Below, one piece after another: positions 30,355 through 41,050 of a DNA stretch of 64,000 bases. The translations under genes and the position numbers were made by a program. The notes below the pieces were generated by a model that saw nothing but the letters and a program-made list of their open reading frames with translations, was not told the origin of the DNA and did not search any database. Source of the DNA: Symsagittifera roscoffensis (taxonomy: Eukaryota > Xenacoelomorpha > Acoela > Convolutidae); contig NC_087064.1 of the NCBI RefSeq assembly GCF_963678635.1, forward strand, positions 68,126,025 to 68,190,024. Direction: 5' to 3'. Each line of letters starts with the position of its first letter. The stretch's first letter is position 1.

Positions 30355-31218
30355 TTAATTCGTGTCCCGCTCTCTGTCTTCCTCTCCTTTGGTTGTTCTC
30401 GTTTTGAATATGCTGTCTATCATAGCCCCGCCGAATTTGGATACCGCCGTCCGCTTTCTGGTACTTTTCCTTGATCCTGTCCCATCTTGATCTTCTGATT
30501 CCTGGCTAGAATATGATACGAGACGTAGACGTCGCCCTCGCTCCCCTTTCTTCTTGGTTTGTTTTTCCCCCTGTCCTTCGTTGCTCAAATTCGGGGCACT
30601 TCCCCCTTGTTCGGTACTCATGGTTTGAACTTCCGTGTCCACTCCCTTGGATGTTGGAATGCCGCTTCCTTCGGATGAGTTGGGTTTTTCCGCTACGCCC
30701 TCTGCATCTTTAAACACCTTTGGTGCATTCACTTCCACGCCCCGATCGGATGCAGCTGTTGGTTTCCCTGCGTATCGTGAAATCGTTATTGGCTCGTACT
30801 CCGAATCCGAGTCTGCCTCCTCCGCTGGTGAAATTTCTCGCGTTCTATTCTCGGCTGTACTCTGTGGGCTTGTCCCCGCCGCCTGCTCGTTTAGTGCTCG
30901 TTTCAATTCCGCCCGACGTTTCAGCGCACTCATAGCTGGGGGTGGTAGTGTTAGTTTGCTCGCAATTTTCGGCGCGTTGGGCTTGAGGACTTTCTCAGCA
31001 ACTCCACTTTTCCTTTTATTGCTGTCCTTAAGTCGTTGGAACAAGAGCTCCGTCCGTTTGCTCGGCTGTTTGGACTTGCCCCCCAAGGCCTGTTTCACGC
31101 CAACCATTGATGTTCCATCCGCCGCCGAAACTAGTTGCTCTTCTGCCAGTCGTCTAGGGTGGTTCATGTGTTCAACGTCATACTCAACGTCAGACCGTTC
31201 CTCCCAATCAGTTGCCAT
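30355..31218 (-). pseudogene. Gypsy element 1 pol tail (post-integrase extension)
   Basis: An open frame of 287 residues, Lys/Arg/Ser/Glu-rich and probably disordered (for example KSKQPSKRTELLFQRLKDS), ends shortly before the 3' LTR. It lies downstream of the integrase zinc-binding remnant and most likely represents the C-terminal tail of pol. The integrase DDE catalytic core that should lie between them is missing. Confidence 0.6.
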
Positions 31219-33470
31219 AGATTGGGGAATCTTCTATTTCGTTGGTCAGTAGAATCTGCATCCGTGCATTCCTTGCACCCATCCGCAGCTGCAACTAAAC
31301 TCCGGTGGAGATAGAGGAACCAGACATCCCTCGCTGCATCGAACATATTCGAGCGCCCGTGGTGAAAACAATGTAATCGATTCACCACTGCTTTCCTGAG
31401 TGGTATGGGAATGACGAGTCGTTCGTCCATCCACAGGCAATTCTCCCGCACATGGAAATCATGTGTGTGCTGTCCGAGGTAGGCACCCATTGCTCTGACC
31501 TTCTTCTCCAATTCCGGGTCCTTACTTTCCACCAGTTCTTTTATCGCACGCATCTGAGGGTCCCCTTTATAATTTGCCTCGACTATCTTAAGGTTGAATA
31601 GTTCTGGCAGTGCACTGTTTTTCCGGACGATCTTACAGTGATTAAATTTCCTCCCGCTGGGTATGCCGCCGGAAATAGTTCGCCTCCGAATGCCGAAGGA
31701 ATGGAAATTACCGTGTTGCATCGGATGTCCCTAGTGAGATTTGTCTCCGCCTCCAGTCGTGCATCTACTATCTCCACCTCGCTGCTACTGCCGCTCGTGA
31801 TCTCTAGGTGTTTTAACAATAATTTATTTAATTTCTTCAAATTTAGTGATGTCATTGTAGAAGTATTTGTTTTGATAAAAAGAGAACTTGTTTTGGTAAA
31901 AGGAGGACTACTGTTTACAGTGGAATTAATATCAGACTCACGTAGTTTACATTCAGTAATTGACTTAACGATTTTCGCGCCTTCACGGTCATTGCACTCA
32001 GCTATGCGTTTTACTGGCTTCTGATTGGTTGGCCGACGGTCACGCGTTTTGACGCCCTCTTCCGATTGAGAGTTAATTCTATCGTTTCCAACTTGTATAT
32101 CTTTAGCTGAAACAACTGATTCCCTTGATGCTTTGATAATCCCTTTATTGGTATCAATATAACCGAGTGAATTGGTAATTGACTGCAATTTAGCAACCGT
32201 GAAAGTGTTATCATAGAGACTAACTCTTGTTGCTTCCCCCACCGGATGCCTTGATAGATAATCCGCCAGGCCAATTTAAGCCCCAGGCATATGTTCAATG
32301 ACAAAATCAAAGGGAATAATTCGATCGATCCAACGAGTCAACCGACTGAACATAGTTTTGTTTTTCTTGTTGTTTCCATTCAATAATGATACCAAAGCCT
32401 TGTGATCTGTCACTACAGTAAATTGCCGCCCGAAAATGTAATTTCTAAAATACTCGGAACCCCAAACTACGGCCAGCATTTCTAGCTCATTTGTCGAATA
32501 TTTCTTTTCGGCCGCATTCAGAAAACGAGATGCAAATGATATAGGGCGACAACCCTCGGCGCCTAATTGTTCGAGTACAGCCCCCAAACCATTATGACTT
32601 GCGTCGCACACGATACGTATGTCTTTATGCACATCAAAATGCTTAAGTTCGACTATGTTCGCAACTTGCTTTTTAAGCGATTCGAACGCTGTTTGGCAGT
32701 CAGTTGTCCATACGAATTCGTTTTTCTTACTAAGCAGTGGACGTAAGGGCGCCGAAGTTTCTGCCAACGCAGGTAAAAATTTGTTAAGACTATGGATTGA
32801 CCCCATGAACGACTTCAATTGTGAGAGCGTTCTCGGGCAGCTAATTTGTCAATCGGATCTGTTTTCCGCACCATTGGTGTAATCCCTGATTTTGTAATCC
32901 GGTGGCCTAACCATTCGCAAGTATTTTTCGCAAATTGACTTTTTTCTAGTTTCAAAGCCATATTTTCTCTATCTAATTTCGCTAAAATCTTCTCCACAAG
33001 GGCAATATGTTCAATTTTGGTACCTTTTGAAATTACTAAGATATCATCAATGAAAGCATGCGCACACGGAAATTCAGCCAAAATAGCATCCATGACACGT
33101 TGAAATTCCGCCGGCATGGTTGTCAATCCATAGAATCCTGTCTTGAAGCGATATGTACCGGTGGAGCGGCCTCCCGCCAACGAAAAATTACAATGTTTGC
33201 TAGTATTTTCATTTAAAGGAAGTTGTCCGTATGCGTACGTGAGATCCATCGTTGTAAAAAAAAACATCCCCCTGCTTACGTTCGCTGATCGTTTGCCCTA
33301 CAATGTCCATTAGTTCTTCAATATTGGGCATTTGATATTTATTTTTATGTACTTGCTTGTTCAACTCTCTGGATTCCAGTGCAAGTTTTACCGAACCATC
33401 CTTTTTCACTGTGATGACGATAGGTGAAACAAAATATTTATCTGAACATTCTTCCAATTTTTGAATGTGA
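31219..33470 (-). pseudogene. Gypsy element 1 RT, RNase H and integrase zinc region
   Basis: The region is broken by several frameshifts. From 33470 leftward: RT entry (KYFVSPIVITVKKDGSVKLA), RT palm (TTMDLTYAYGQLPL, FIDDILVISKG near 33050), thumb (WLGHRITKSGI), then RNase H (CDASHNGLGAVLEQLG near 32600, SRLTRWIDRI). Around 31300-31450 comes an integrase H2C2-like segment ending DGCKEC. The sequence then jumps to the tail frame, so the DDE core has been deleted. Confidence 0.8.
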
Positions 33471-33690
33471 TCTACTAAAGAATCTCCCCCCTCCCCCTAT
33501 TGTATCTACTAAAGAATCTCCCCCCTTTCTTGAAAGGGGGGATGGTTAAGTAGATCCTTGTTTACAATCCCCCCCCCTACGTTACCTTGAAACGAATCTC
33601 CCCCTATAAAGAGAGAATTGATCAGTTAAGCATATACGAATTTGGTACATTGTTACGAATCTCCCCCTATTGCAATAGGGGGGATTGCTA
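33468..33690. repeat. Cluster of C/G-rich palindromic mini-elements
   Basis: AATCTCCCCC occurs four times (33481, 33516, about 33594, 33658), twice preceded by CTACTAAAG. Perfect hairpins: CCCCCCTTTC-TT-GAAAGGGGGG at 33520-33541 and the palindrome CCCCCTATTGCAATAGGGGG at 33663-33682. A longer imperfect palindrome at about 33502-33556 has TATCTACT at one end and AAGTAGAT at the other. Related sequence in the opposite orientation occurs at 35806-35890. Confidence 0.8.
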
Positions 33691-33876
33691 ACAAGATCCA
33701 TTGATTCTTTTCAATCTGTCTGTTGGCTGAGTTTTAAACGTAACAATGATTGTTCCTCATTTGTCTAAATAATTTGTCACCTTATTGTCCCGTCGTCTTA
33801 TTTATCCAACCACCAAAGCATTTGTATTGAACGGTGGCCAGTCAATAAGCAGAATGGTCTAAGAGCAGAATAGGTC

Positions 33877-34076
33877 TGTCATATATATATTATTCCTAGT
33901 ATCTAACTATATATATTACGGTTTTGGCCATGTGTTTGGTGCGGCTAACAATTAATTAGTACCTGCCAATCTTAGTTAAGTCTGTGTGTGTTTTGAGTTA
34001 TTGTTGCTAACCGTTAAGACTATAATCAGTCAATCTAAATCAGTGAATTTACGATATTGAACATACATTTTTCACA
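33877..34076 (+). repeat. LTR (5' LTR) of gypsy-type element 1
   Basis: The 200-bp LTR begins TGTCATATATATATTATTCC and ends TTTTTCACA. It is followed at once by TGGCGCAGCAAGCAGG, a plausible tRNA primer-binding site starting TGGCGC. Apart from a short internal deletion and a few substitutions, it is the reverse complement of 29972-30188. Confidence 0.85.
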
Positions 34077-35806
34077 TGGCGCAGCAAGCAGGACAAAGCG
34101 CGGGATCAGGAAAAAATCCACTGTGAATTACGGCATTTTGGCCGAGTAAATGCACGGAAGCACCAATGTGGGAGCATTGGATTACACGTTTTACCTGGGG
34201 TGTAATAGCAAAACACTCATTCAATCCGACGGCATTCTATTTTGATCGGACGCTAACCGCGGCGCAAATTACAGACCTGCCAGAGGAGGTGAATGGGAAA
34301 AATCGTTTGGAAGCGGAGCAGACATAAATTTCTAATCTCTACTTGTGCTTGGCGGAACGCGGACAGGACGAACTACATAACCGAAAACCCCATTTGGACC
34401 TGGCGACTACCCGATATCCTCGGGTTTTGGATGAATTTGAGAGTGTCTTTAGGAAGGAAAAAAACGAAACGTTCGAGACGTACCAGCTACTATCTCGAAA
34501 ACAACGTGACGGGGAAACGTTGGAAGAGTTTCACTCCGTATTGAGTGGACTAGCCGCTAGATGCTCCTTGGGAGCACTGGAACGACGCGTGTTGCGTGAC
34601 GTATTTATAATTAATATGTCCAATAAGGAGGCTCAAACGGAACTATGTCGTTCAACTAAGACACCAGATGAGGTCTAGCGAATTGCTTTGTCATACGAGC
34701 GGGGTGACAAGTACGCCAAGTTGTATAAAGTATGCGGTGGGGGACTTACCGCAGCACCAGCGGGCTCACTACAAATCAAAGCGGAGCCAATAAGCGCAAT
34801 CAGAGGAGGTTATCGTCGACCATTTCAAAGAGGCGGACGTGGATTTGGCAGAGGAGGCCCAAGGGGCCGCGATGGAGCAGATCGCAAGTGCTATAATTGT
34901 GACCAGAGTGGTTTTACCCCGGATCACATTCCAAAGTGTCCAGCAAGAAACGCAACCTGCAACTTTTGCAAGAAAACTGGGCATTACGAGCGAACTTGTA
35001 GAGGACGTCGATCGGCGAATAGGGGTCGTGTAGGCATGATAAATGACGACGGCATCGATGGCGGGATTGTACAAGATTATCCGGAGGAGAGTGCATCCAA
35101 CTACGGAAGTTCCGTTGGATGGGTAACTGATTCAAAGGCACCGGCACATGGATGGGATTCGGATAGTTCAATGGAGTACGTAGTTATGTCAATCCGGCGG
35201 AAGAAGGAGGAAGAATTGAGAGTCGCGGGGGCGAAGCTAGCCTTAAAGATCAATGGTAAAGCAACTCAAGCCTGGATTGATAGTGGCTCGCCAATATCCA
35301 TCTTTACCAATGGGGAACTAAAACGTACCCTGGAAACAGCTAACGTACATTTGAAACCGCTGGATCCGAAAGACGACCAATTCCGCGACTACGGCAACAA
35401 TCCGTTGAAATTTCTGGGGAAAATGCAAGTCACGCTTCATTCCAACGGATGGACTAGCTCGGCGGATATCAACGTCATCGGAGGGTGCAGACCGTCTATT
35501 ATTGGCAGGGATTTAATGCCAGCACTAGGACTGATGTTGGTACAAGCACCACCGACGGAAGGGGTGAACAGCATACATTCACAGGAAGGAACTGTGGAGA
35601 CGGACAATGACTTGGATGATTAGCAGAAACATTTCAGTAAGCAATTTCACCATCTTTTTCGCAGTGTAGGGCGTATCCGTAATTATAAAGTGCAGGCCGA
35701 ATTCTTCAAGAATTCAACTCCAATTCAACAAAAGGGTAGGCGAGTGCCCATAACATTATAGGAAAAAGTCGATAAGGAGATTGACAAACTTTTGGAACAA
35801 GGTTAC
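34076..35806 (+). pseudogene. Gypsy element 1 gag, protease and RT start
   Basis: The frame from the ATG at 34076 has several stops. Recognisable parts: capsid-like segment (LEEFHSVLSGLAARCSLGA, LSYERGDKYAKLYKV), an RGG-rich stretch, two zinc knuckles (CYNCDQSGF...C and CNFCKKTGHYERTC near 34890-35000), and an aspartic protease (AWIDSGSPISIFT near 35275). After the stop at 35623 the frame continues to the beginning of RT. It then breaks off at a poly-G tract where the inversion junction lies. Confidence 0.85.
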
Positions 35807-35890
35807 AATAGGTGGGGGGGGGGGAGATTCTTTAGTAGATACAATAGGTTGGGGGGGGGAAGAGATTGTTAAGTAGATCCGTTAACAAGA
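35807..35890. repeat. G-rich repeat at the second inversion junction
   Basis: Two copies of ACAATAGGT followed by a long G run and, between them, GAGATTCTTTAGTAGATA. This is the reverse complement of the motif at 33468-33560. The end reads TTAAGTAGATCCGTTAACAA. It marks the breakpoint of the internal inversion of LTR element 1. Confidence 0.75.
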
Positions 35891-36330
35891 TCGAATCAAT
35901 GAACGCAAGAAAACAGAAAAAAAACTAAGGACTTACATGTTGAAACAATCTCAACTTTCAAATTTCAAAAAATTTCTAGCACAATTTCTGATTGACACTG
36001 TGATTACCCCAAATTGAGAAAAAAAAACTGGATCAATAGGTTTTTTTATTTCTCGCTGGGAAATTCGATAATTAAATTTCACACTTTCGAAACAAGAATT
36101 CGATCAAGTTTTTCGTGTCTTTTACACTTTCGCTGCTCGATAGTAGAGTTTCTTTTCCTTTTAACAAGGAGAAGAAATGAACTTAAAAAAGTCAAAAGTC
36201 AACCAGCGTAAACTTATTTTTGAGCCTGAACAAATTTTAAGAATTTCCTTATAAAAAAAACGAAAAAAATCATCGCGACCTATACAAAGGAGTCTGAATC
36301 GATTCTTAAAACACCGATGTTGCTCATGAC
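35890..36330 (+). repeat. Dispersed repeat family A, copy 3
   Basis: It begins CAATGAACGCAAGAAAACAG and carries ATTTCTGATTGACACTG, CTGGATCAATAGG and GCTCGATAGTAGAGTTT, in the same order as 405-870. It is the copy nearest to that one in sequence. From 36330 to 36660 follows AT-rich DNA with a poly-G tract at 36646-36656 and nothing recognisable. Confidence 0.6.
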
Positions 36331-36663
36331 TGATTTTTCTAAATAAGAAACCATTTATTATTAACATTTATTTCTGGAAGGAATAAAGTTAAGTTGAATG
36401 AGCAAATCAGCAAATGCAATGGCTGCTGCATAGAAAGCATTGGTTAATGCATTTTACGGTTACATAGGGATCTTTTTCCTTTCCCCCCACCTCAGTCAAA
36501 CATGAATTTTATGGTCTAACGAGTGGTTTTACAAGGTTAATTATGAGGGCCATATATGCTTGTTATGGCCTAATTAGTCTGCATGTCAATTTTCACGACA
36601 ATCGGACAAAATGAACAGTATTTTCAAATGTAAAAATTTGCAGGTGGGGGGGGGGGGATTAGC

Positions 36664-36838
36664 AGTGTTTAGACAACCGCGTATTCAGAGTCGTCAGTAT
36701 TTAGACAAAAACTGTGGCAACCAATCAGAATCGAGACAAAGAAGAAATTAATAAATAATTATTTTTTATTTTGGATTATTTATGTCTTTTTTCGATTTTG
36801 ATTGTATTTGTCTAAAAACTGACGAGTATGAATACGCG
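36664..36838. mobile_element. MITE sharing TIRs with the neighbouring MULE
   Basis: About 175 bp between GTTTAGACAACCGCGTATTC, continuing into TCGTCAGTATTTAGACAAA, and the inverse TTTGTCTAAAAACTGACGAG ending TACGCG. Both arms match those of the 1.7-kb element that begins at 36840. The internal sequence is AT-rich without an ORF. Confidence 0.75.
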
Positions 36839-36839
36839 T

Positions 36840-38572
36840 GAGTGCAGCCAGTATTTAGACAGCCGCGTATTCATACTCGTCAGTATTTAGACAAAGTAAA
36901 TACTCAATTCTGATTGGTCGAAACGAATCAAAATCTGAACGCCAAAATAAACAAGAAATTGAAAACTAACGAATTAATATCTCATTTGGCCGAAAGTTGG
37001 CAATAAATTATCGCAAAATAATGGAGTTTTCTTTTGTGAAAGCCCCGTTCAGAGGGGAAAACTTACTTTTTGATGGTTATTTATATAAGAAAATACTCAA
37101 TACTATAAATGCGTTATCGATAGTTGCCCGTCCCGATTAACTCTCGAAATTTCAAATAACAAAATTATTTATAAACCTACAACTCACCCTCACTTGCCCC
37201 CAGAAGATCGCGTTTCGGAGCAAAAGTTTAAGAAAAATATCACCGAAAAAACTGAAAAAAAAACCCAGTTATCCCCCTGAAAACAATTTACGAAAAACAA
37301 GTGCAGGAAACAGATGATAATTATTCAGCCAAGTACGAAAATCAATGAGACGAACCCGCGAAAAAAAATTGCCCCCATACCCAAAAGTTTTGAGGAAATA
37401 AATCTCAACGACCAATGAACGAAAACCTCTAACAACAAGGATTTTCTACTGCACCAAGGCGATGATATGCTAATATTTGCAACAATTCAAGGACTCGAAT
37501 TTTTGGTAAGATCAAAAAATATGTTGGGGGATGGAACGTTCGAAACGGCCCCCAACCGTTCTTACAGATTTATACAATTTTTGGATCGAGTGAAAATTGG
37601 AAAGTACCGGTCGTCTGGGAATTTCTCATGCGAAAAAGTGAAGAAACACCAGAAATTTTTCGAGATTTTGACCCAAAAATGCCAATTTTTTTAATTGGCC
37701 GTTAATGCCCGAAATTTTTTTGACTGATTTCGAAACTGGGATCTTGCCGGCAATCAAAAAAGTGTTTTACGTCACGAGCCATCTCGGATGTTGGTTTCAC
37801 TATACCCAGTGTATTTTCCGAAAATTTCAGGAACTCGGATTTTCGAGAGAATAAAAAAATGATCCGACCTGCACTTGATAGCTTCTAGACTATTCAGCTT
37901 GCCTTTTTTACCCGTTGATGAGCTGATTGTATGTTTCCAAAGTTATCAGTTATCAAATATCGGAAATTTTTTCTCGACACCAAAATCTTTCAGTACATTA
38001 CTGAATTTTGGATAAGTGGTTACGTCCCCCTTGTTATGTGGATTGTTTTTGATAGGGATGTTACCCTGAGAACTACCAACAAATGCGAAAATTGGAATAT
38101 GAGATGGAACAAAGAAGTTGGGGTCGTTCGGCCAAATTTTTGGAATTTGCTGAAAAAATTAAGTTCCCAAGAAATCGAGTCTCGCATGCAATTACGAAGA
38201 ATTTCGTGTGGCGAACAAGCCCCGAAAAAACGACGAAAATATCAGTTAATGGACGAAAAAATAATTCGCCTGAAAAGTTCTTATCTTGTGGGTCTTTTGT
38301 CATCGAAAATGTATTGGGAGGGAGTTGCAGTCATTTGTCAAAACCTTTGAAAAACTATTAACTTTCTGTCGGCTTAAATTTATTCTGCCTAAAATATCGT
38401 TTTAAGTTTTGTCCAATAACATTTCTTTGTTTTTGAGTGATTTTTATTTTTGCTTTCTCTATTCTGATTGGTCAATTCAATTTTTGTCTAAATACTGACG
38501 AGTCTGAATACGCGGTTGTCTAAATACTGATATGTAACAGAATACGCGGTTGTCTAAATACAGGCTGCACTC
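36840..38572 (+). mobile_element. MULE-type DNA transposon, decayed
   Basis: The termini are GAGTGCAGCC at 36840 and GGCTGCACTC ending at 38572. Behind them lie long inverted arms (GTATTTAGAC, CGCGTATTCA, CGTCAGTATTTAGACAAA); the right side carries an extra copy of the CGCGGTTGTCTAAATAC block. Internally, two plus-strand fragments resemble the MULE/FLYWCH-associated transposase: 37467-37694 and 37931-38350. Its reading frame is broken in several places. Confidence 0.7.
37467..38350 (+). pseudogene. MULE transposase remnant
   Basis: The first fragment contains LIFATIQGLEFL and MLGDGTFETAPN, the region that in this transposase family carries the first catalytic Asp (DGTFK). The second contains WISGYVPLVMWIVFDRD, then RTTNKCENWNMRWNKEVGVV and RPNFWNLLKKL, the conserved tail (RTNN..EGWH.......HPN.W). 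Stops and frameshifts separate the fragments. Assignment by motif only. Confidence 0.6.
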
Positions 38573-40600
38573 AGCATTTCACGTGCTTGCATTTAAGCGG
38601 TTTCTACTATTTCACAGGAAGACATTTGAAGAAATGTGTGCAGCACCATCAGCGGATTTAGAGGGGCACCCCCCCCCCCCCCCCTCAGGGATTGGACCCC
38701 CTGCCGATTCAATGGGTACCCCTTTGTACTAATTTGAGATATCCATTTTTGGCTGACGGACCCTTAAAATTTTCTAAAGGCGCCTTTGCAGCGCAGAAAG
38801 TTTGGGCAAAACAGGTTCTTTTTAGTGCTTTGGGAGAGCTTGGAAAATCAATTTAGTCAACCTAAAACAAAAAAAAGTAGACAACATTTTCTTGAAAATC
38901 CGACCACCCTCTCAAGAAAATCCTAGATCCGCCCCTGTGCAGAGCCGTTTTAACGTTCAATCAAATATGGACTCAAGGACAAAAAGATGGACTCATGGAC
39001 GAAAAGCGAAAGACCATGGACTCAAAACCCGAAAACATTCCTGCTTTAAATATCTTTTTCATCATTTTTTTTAGAAAATAGGGGATGTTTTGAAGTAAAT
39101 ATAAAACATCAATTAAAAGTATCTTTCATTTTGGAAATTACTTCAAAAACCGATCCATTTGACGCGCTGAAAAACTCCTGGTCAGATTTTGGTGACAAAC
39201 AGCTACTTAAAAGAACCAATCGTCCAAAAACAGTAAAATCTGGTCATATTAGCAACATTTTCATATACTTGAGAAATTTAAAATTCAGCCTGCAGTTCTG
39301 TTGCCTTAGGCCTAAATATTTAACACAGCGGCAAAACTGAACTTAGCAAAAAAGCGAGATAGCAAAAAAGGAAAACGTCAAAAAGTAGGCTTTGAATAAT
39401 TTTAAATTGTAACTTCGAGTTTAACTTCGTCCTATCTTCCCATGTTTGCTAGGAAAAACTAAACACTAGCCACCAATCAACTGTATCGAACTGCCAATGC
39501 AATGCAGCAAAAATTTTTAACAAAAAGAACACTACTTTATGTACGTTTGGCTATAAAAAAAATTGGATTCGTACCATGACACAAATCTCGCTAGCTGATT
39601 TGTCCAACAAAACATAAATGTTGTTTACCGACAACAGCTCTAAAGACAATCCGAATAATAAAAAGACATTTTAATCTGTAAAATAGCTTTAATTGCGTAA
39701 GTTTTGAATTTTAAGATTCAAGGGAAGCTGATATGCCAGCTTAGATAACGGTACTAGCAAAAAAAAATCAGCCAAAAAGTTAGAAAAAAACGTCAAGCAA
39801 ATCAAAAAAACCAAAAAAATGATTGACGTTTTTCAGCGTATAAATTTCAAAAAAAAATACATTGCGTTACAGCTCTTTGAATTTCAATGTCTTTTATGAT
39901 ACAAAATTCTGTAACAAAACTATTCTGCTGATAACTCTGAAAAAAAAGTCAGAACGTTATTTTCGAAATCGGAGAGCGTAATTTCCGTCCTTTAAGCAGA
40001 TGAATTTAACACACCGTGATAAATCACTTTGAGCGAAATTTTTTACCTGAGCAAAAAAAAACACAAAACCTGAGTGATTAATCTTTGCTTCGTTCATTGA
40101 CACTTAAAAATCAATTCTGGATAACTCATACCTTGTATCTACTCGAAAAATTTATATTGATCTGGATAAATTTAATTATCATCAAAAGCTCTGAACTGAT
40201 TTTTGGTCAACTAGCATGTTTTTATCAAAAAAATTTCTTCAGAACATTTTCTTTCTTGGCATTATGCACCTTTTTTAACTGCTATTAAAATTTATCGTCA
40301 GAAGCAGCCAGCTGCTGTGCAAGTAGCCAGATGTAGATTTTGATGGACGCTAAGCACTCCTCTTCCTCTTCGATTCAAGCCGCTGACCAGTCCACCAACT
40401 CAAAAATTTCTATGCGCTCCTTTAACGCAAATATATACTAAATTTGAGAAACTTTGAAAAAAGCCCTAATATAGCTTATTCGGCCTGGTTTATAAACAAT
40501 TCGATTGCTTTTTTTAATTTCTACAATTTCCACTCCCAATGATTTCCAGTGAAATAAACGCAATACGTGCGTAATCGGTCAGAATAGCAGCTTTCTGGAC
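38573..40600. other. Gene-poor intron stretch with a hAT-type MITE
   Basis: Apart from the MITE at 38650-38937, I see only AT-rich DNA, a SINE-tail-like piece near 39480-39520 (CAATGCAGCAAAAA), and several homopolymer runs. No conserved coding sequence was found on either strand. Confidence 0.5.
38650..38937. mobile_element. hAT-type MITE
   Basis: The right end reads GATCCGCCCCTG (38926-38937), the inverse of the CAGGGGCGGATC terminus. The left end CAGCGGATTTAGAGGGG is a degraded version, followed by a poly-C tract. The internal ATATCCATTTTTGGC is shared with 5944-6120. Confidence 0.6.
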
Positions 40601-41050
40601 GAAATGGCGGCAAACTGCGCCTCTGCTGCTGCATAATGACTTTGACTTGATTACAAGATGTCATATCTATGCCGCTTGTCTCCGGTCAAATACGAGGTAC
40701 TGTTCTGAAACCTGGTCGCAGACCAACCAAAGCTATATCCAGATCTCTTAAGAGTGCTGATATGAAAGCTGTCTTTATAAGTGACTTCTGTTTTCCTACG
40801 CAGAGTTACCAGCGAAACGGGAAATAAAACGACAGGTCTTGTTGATCTGGACAAGCTACAAAAGTGGTCACGACTACGATAATTTGGCCATGTTCACTGA
40901 AGAGAAAATTACAATGCGCTATAATCAACAGACCGTGTTTCTGTCCCTGGGAAAATATCAGCAGGAAGACCTAAAAAACGGGAACTGAATACTTTAAGAC
41001 TCAGACACACCAACTTCGTTGATCGAATGACATGGAAAAACGTATTATCT
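40600..41050 (+). mobile_element. Non-LTR retrotransposon 3' fragment
   Basis: Translations in shifting plus frames give a SETWSQTNQ-like segment near 40695, a FGHVH segment near 40885 and SAGRPKKRELNTLRL near 40960, ending DRMTWKN. This is the usual C-terminal tail of LINE reverse transcriptases (YGSETW ... RWFGHV ... GRPKK.W). Stops and frameshifts show it is dead. The clade is not determined. Confidence 0.55.

Larger units (their letters stand above)
29972..35806. mobile_element. Ty3/gypsy-type LTR element 1, internally inverted
   Basis: The 3' half (RNase H, RT, integrase remnant, 3' LTR) lies on the minus strand at 33470-29972. The 5' half (5' LTR, gag, protease, start of RT) lies on the plus strand at 33877-35806. 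The RT reading frame is cut between the plus-strand segment ending EKVDKEIDKLLEQG and the minus-strand segment starting HIQKLEECSDKYFVSP. These are neighbours in intact gypsy RTs. The element is dead: stops, frameshifts and a missing integrase core. Confidence 0.85.

Noticed and set aside
2725-38690. Poly-C/poly-G tracts (about 2728, 6106, 36647, 38668) as quadruplex signals
   Set aside because: They are single homopolymer runs, several of them inside MITE ends. Their length is unreliable in assemblies, so no function is claimed.
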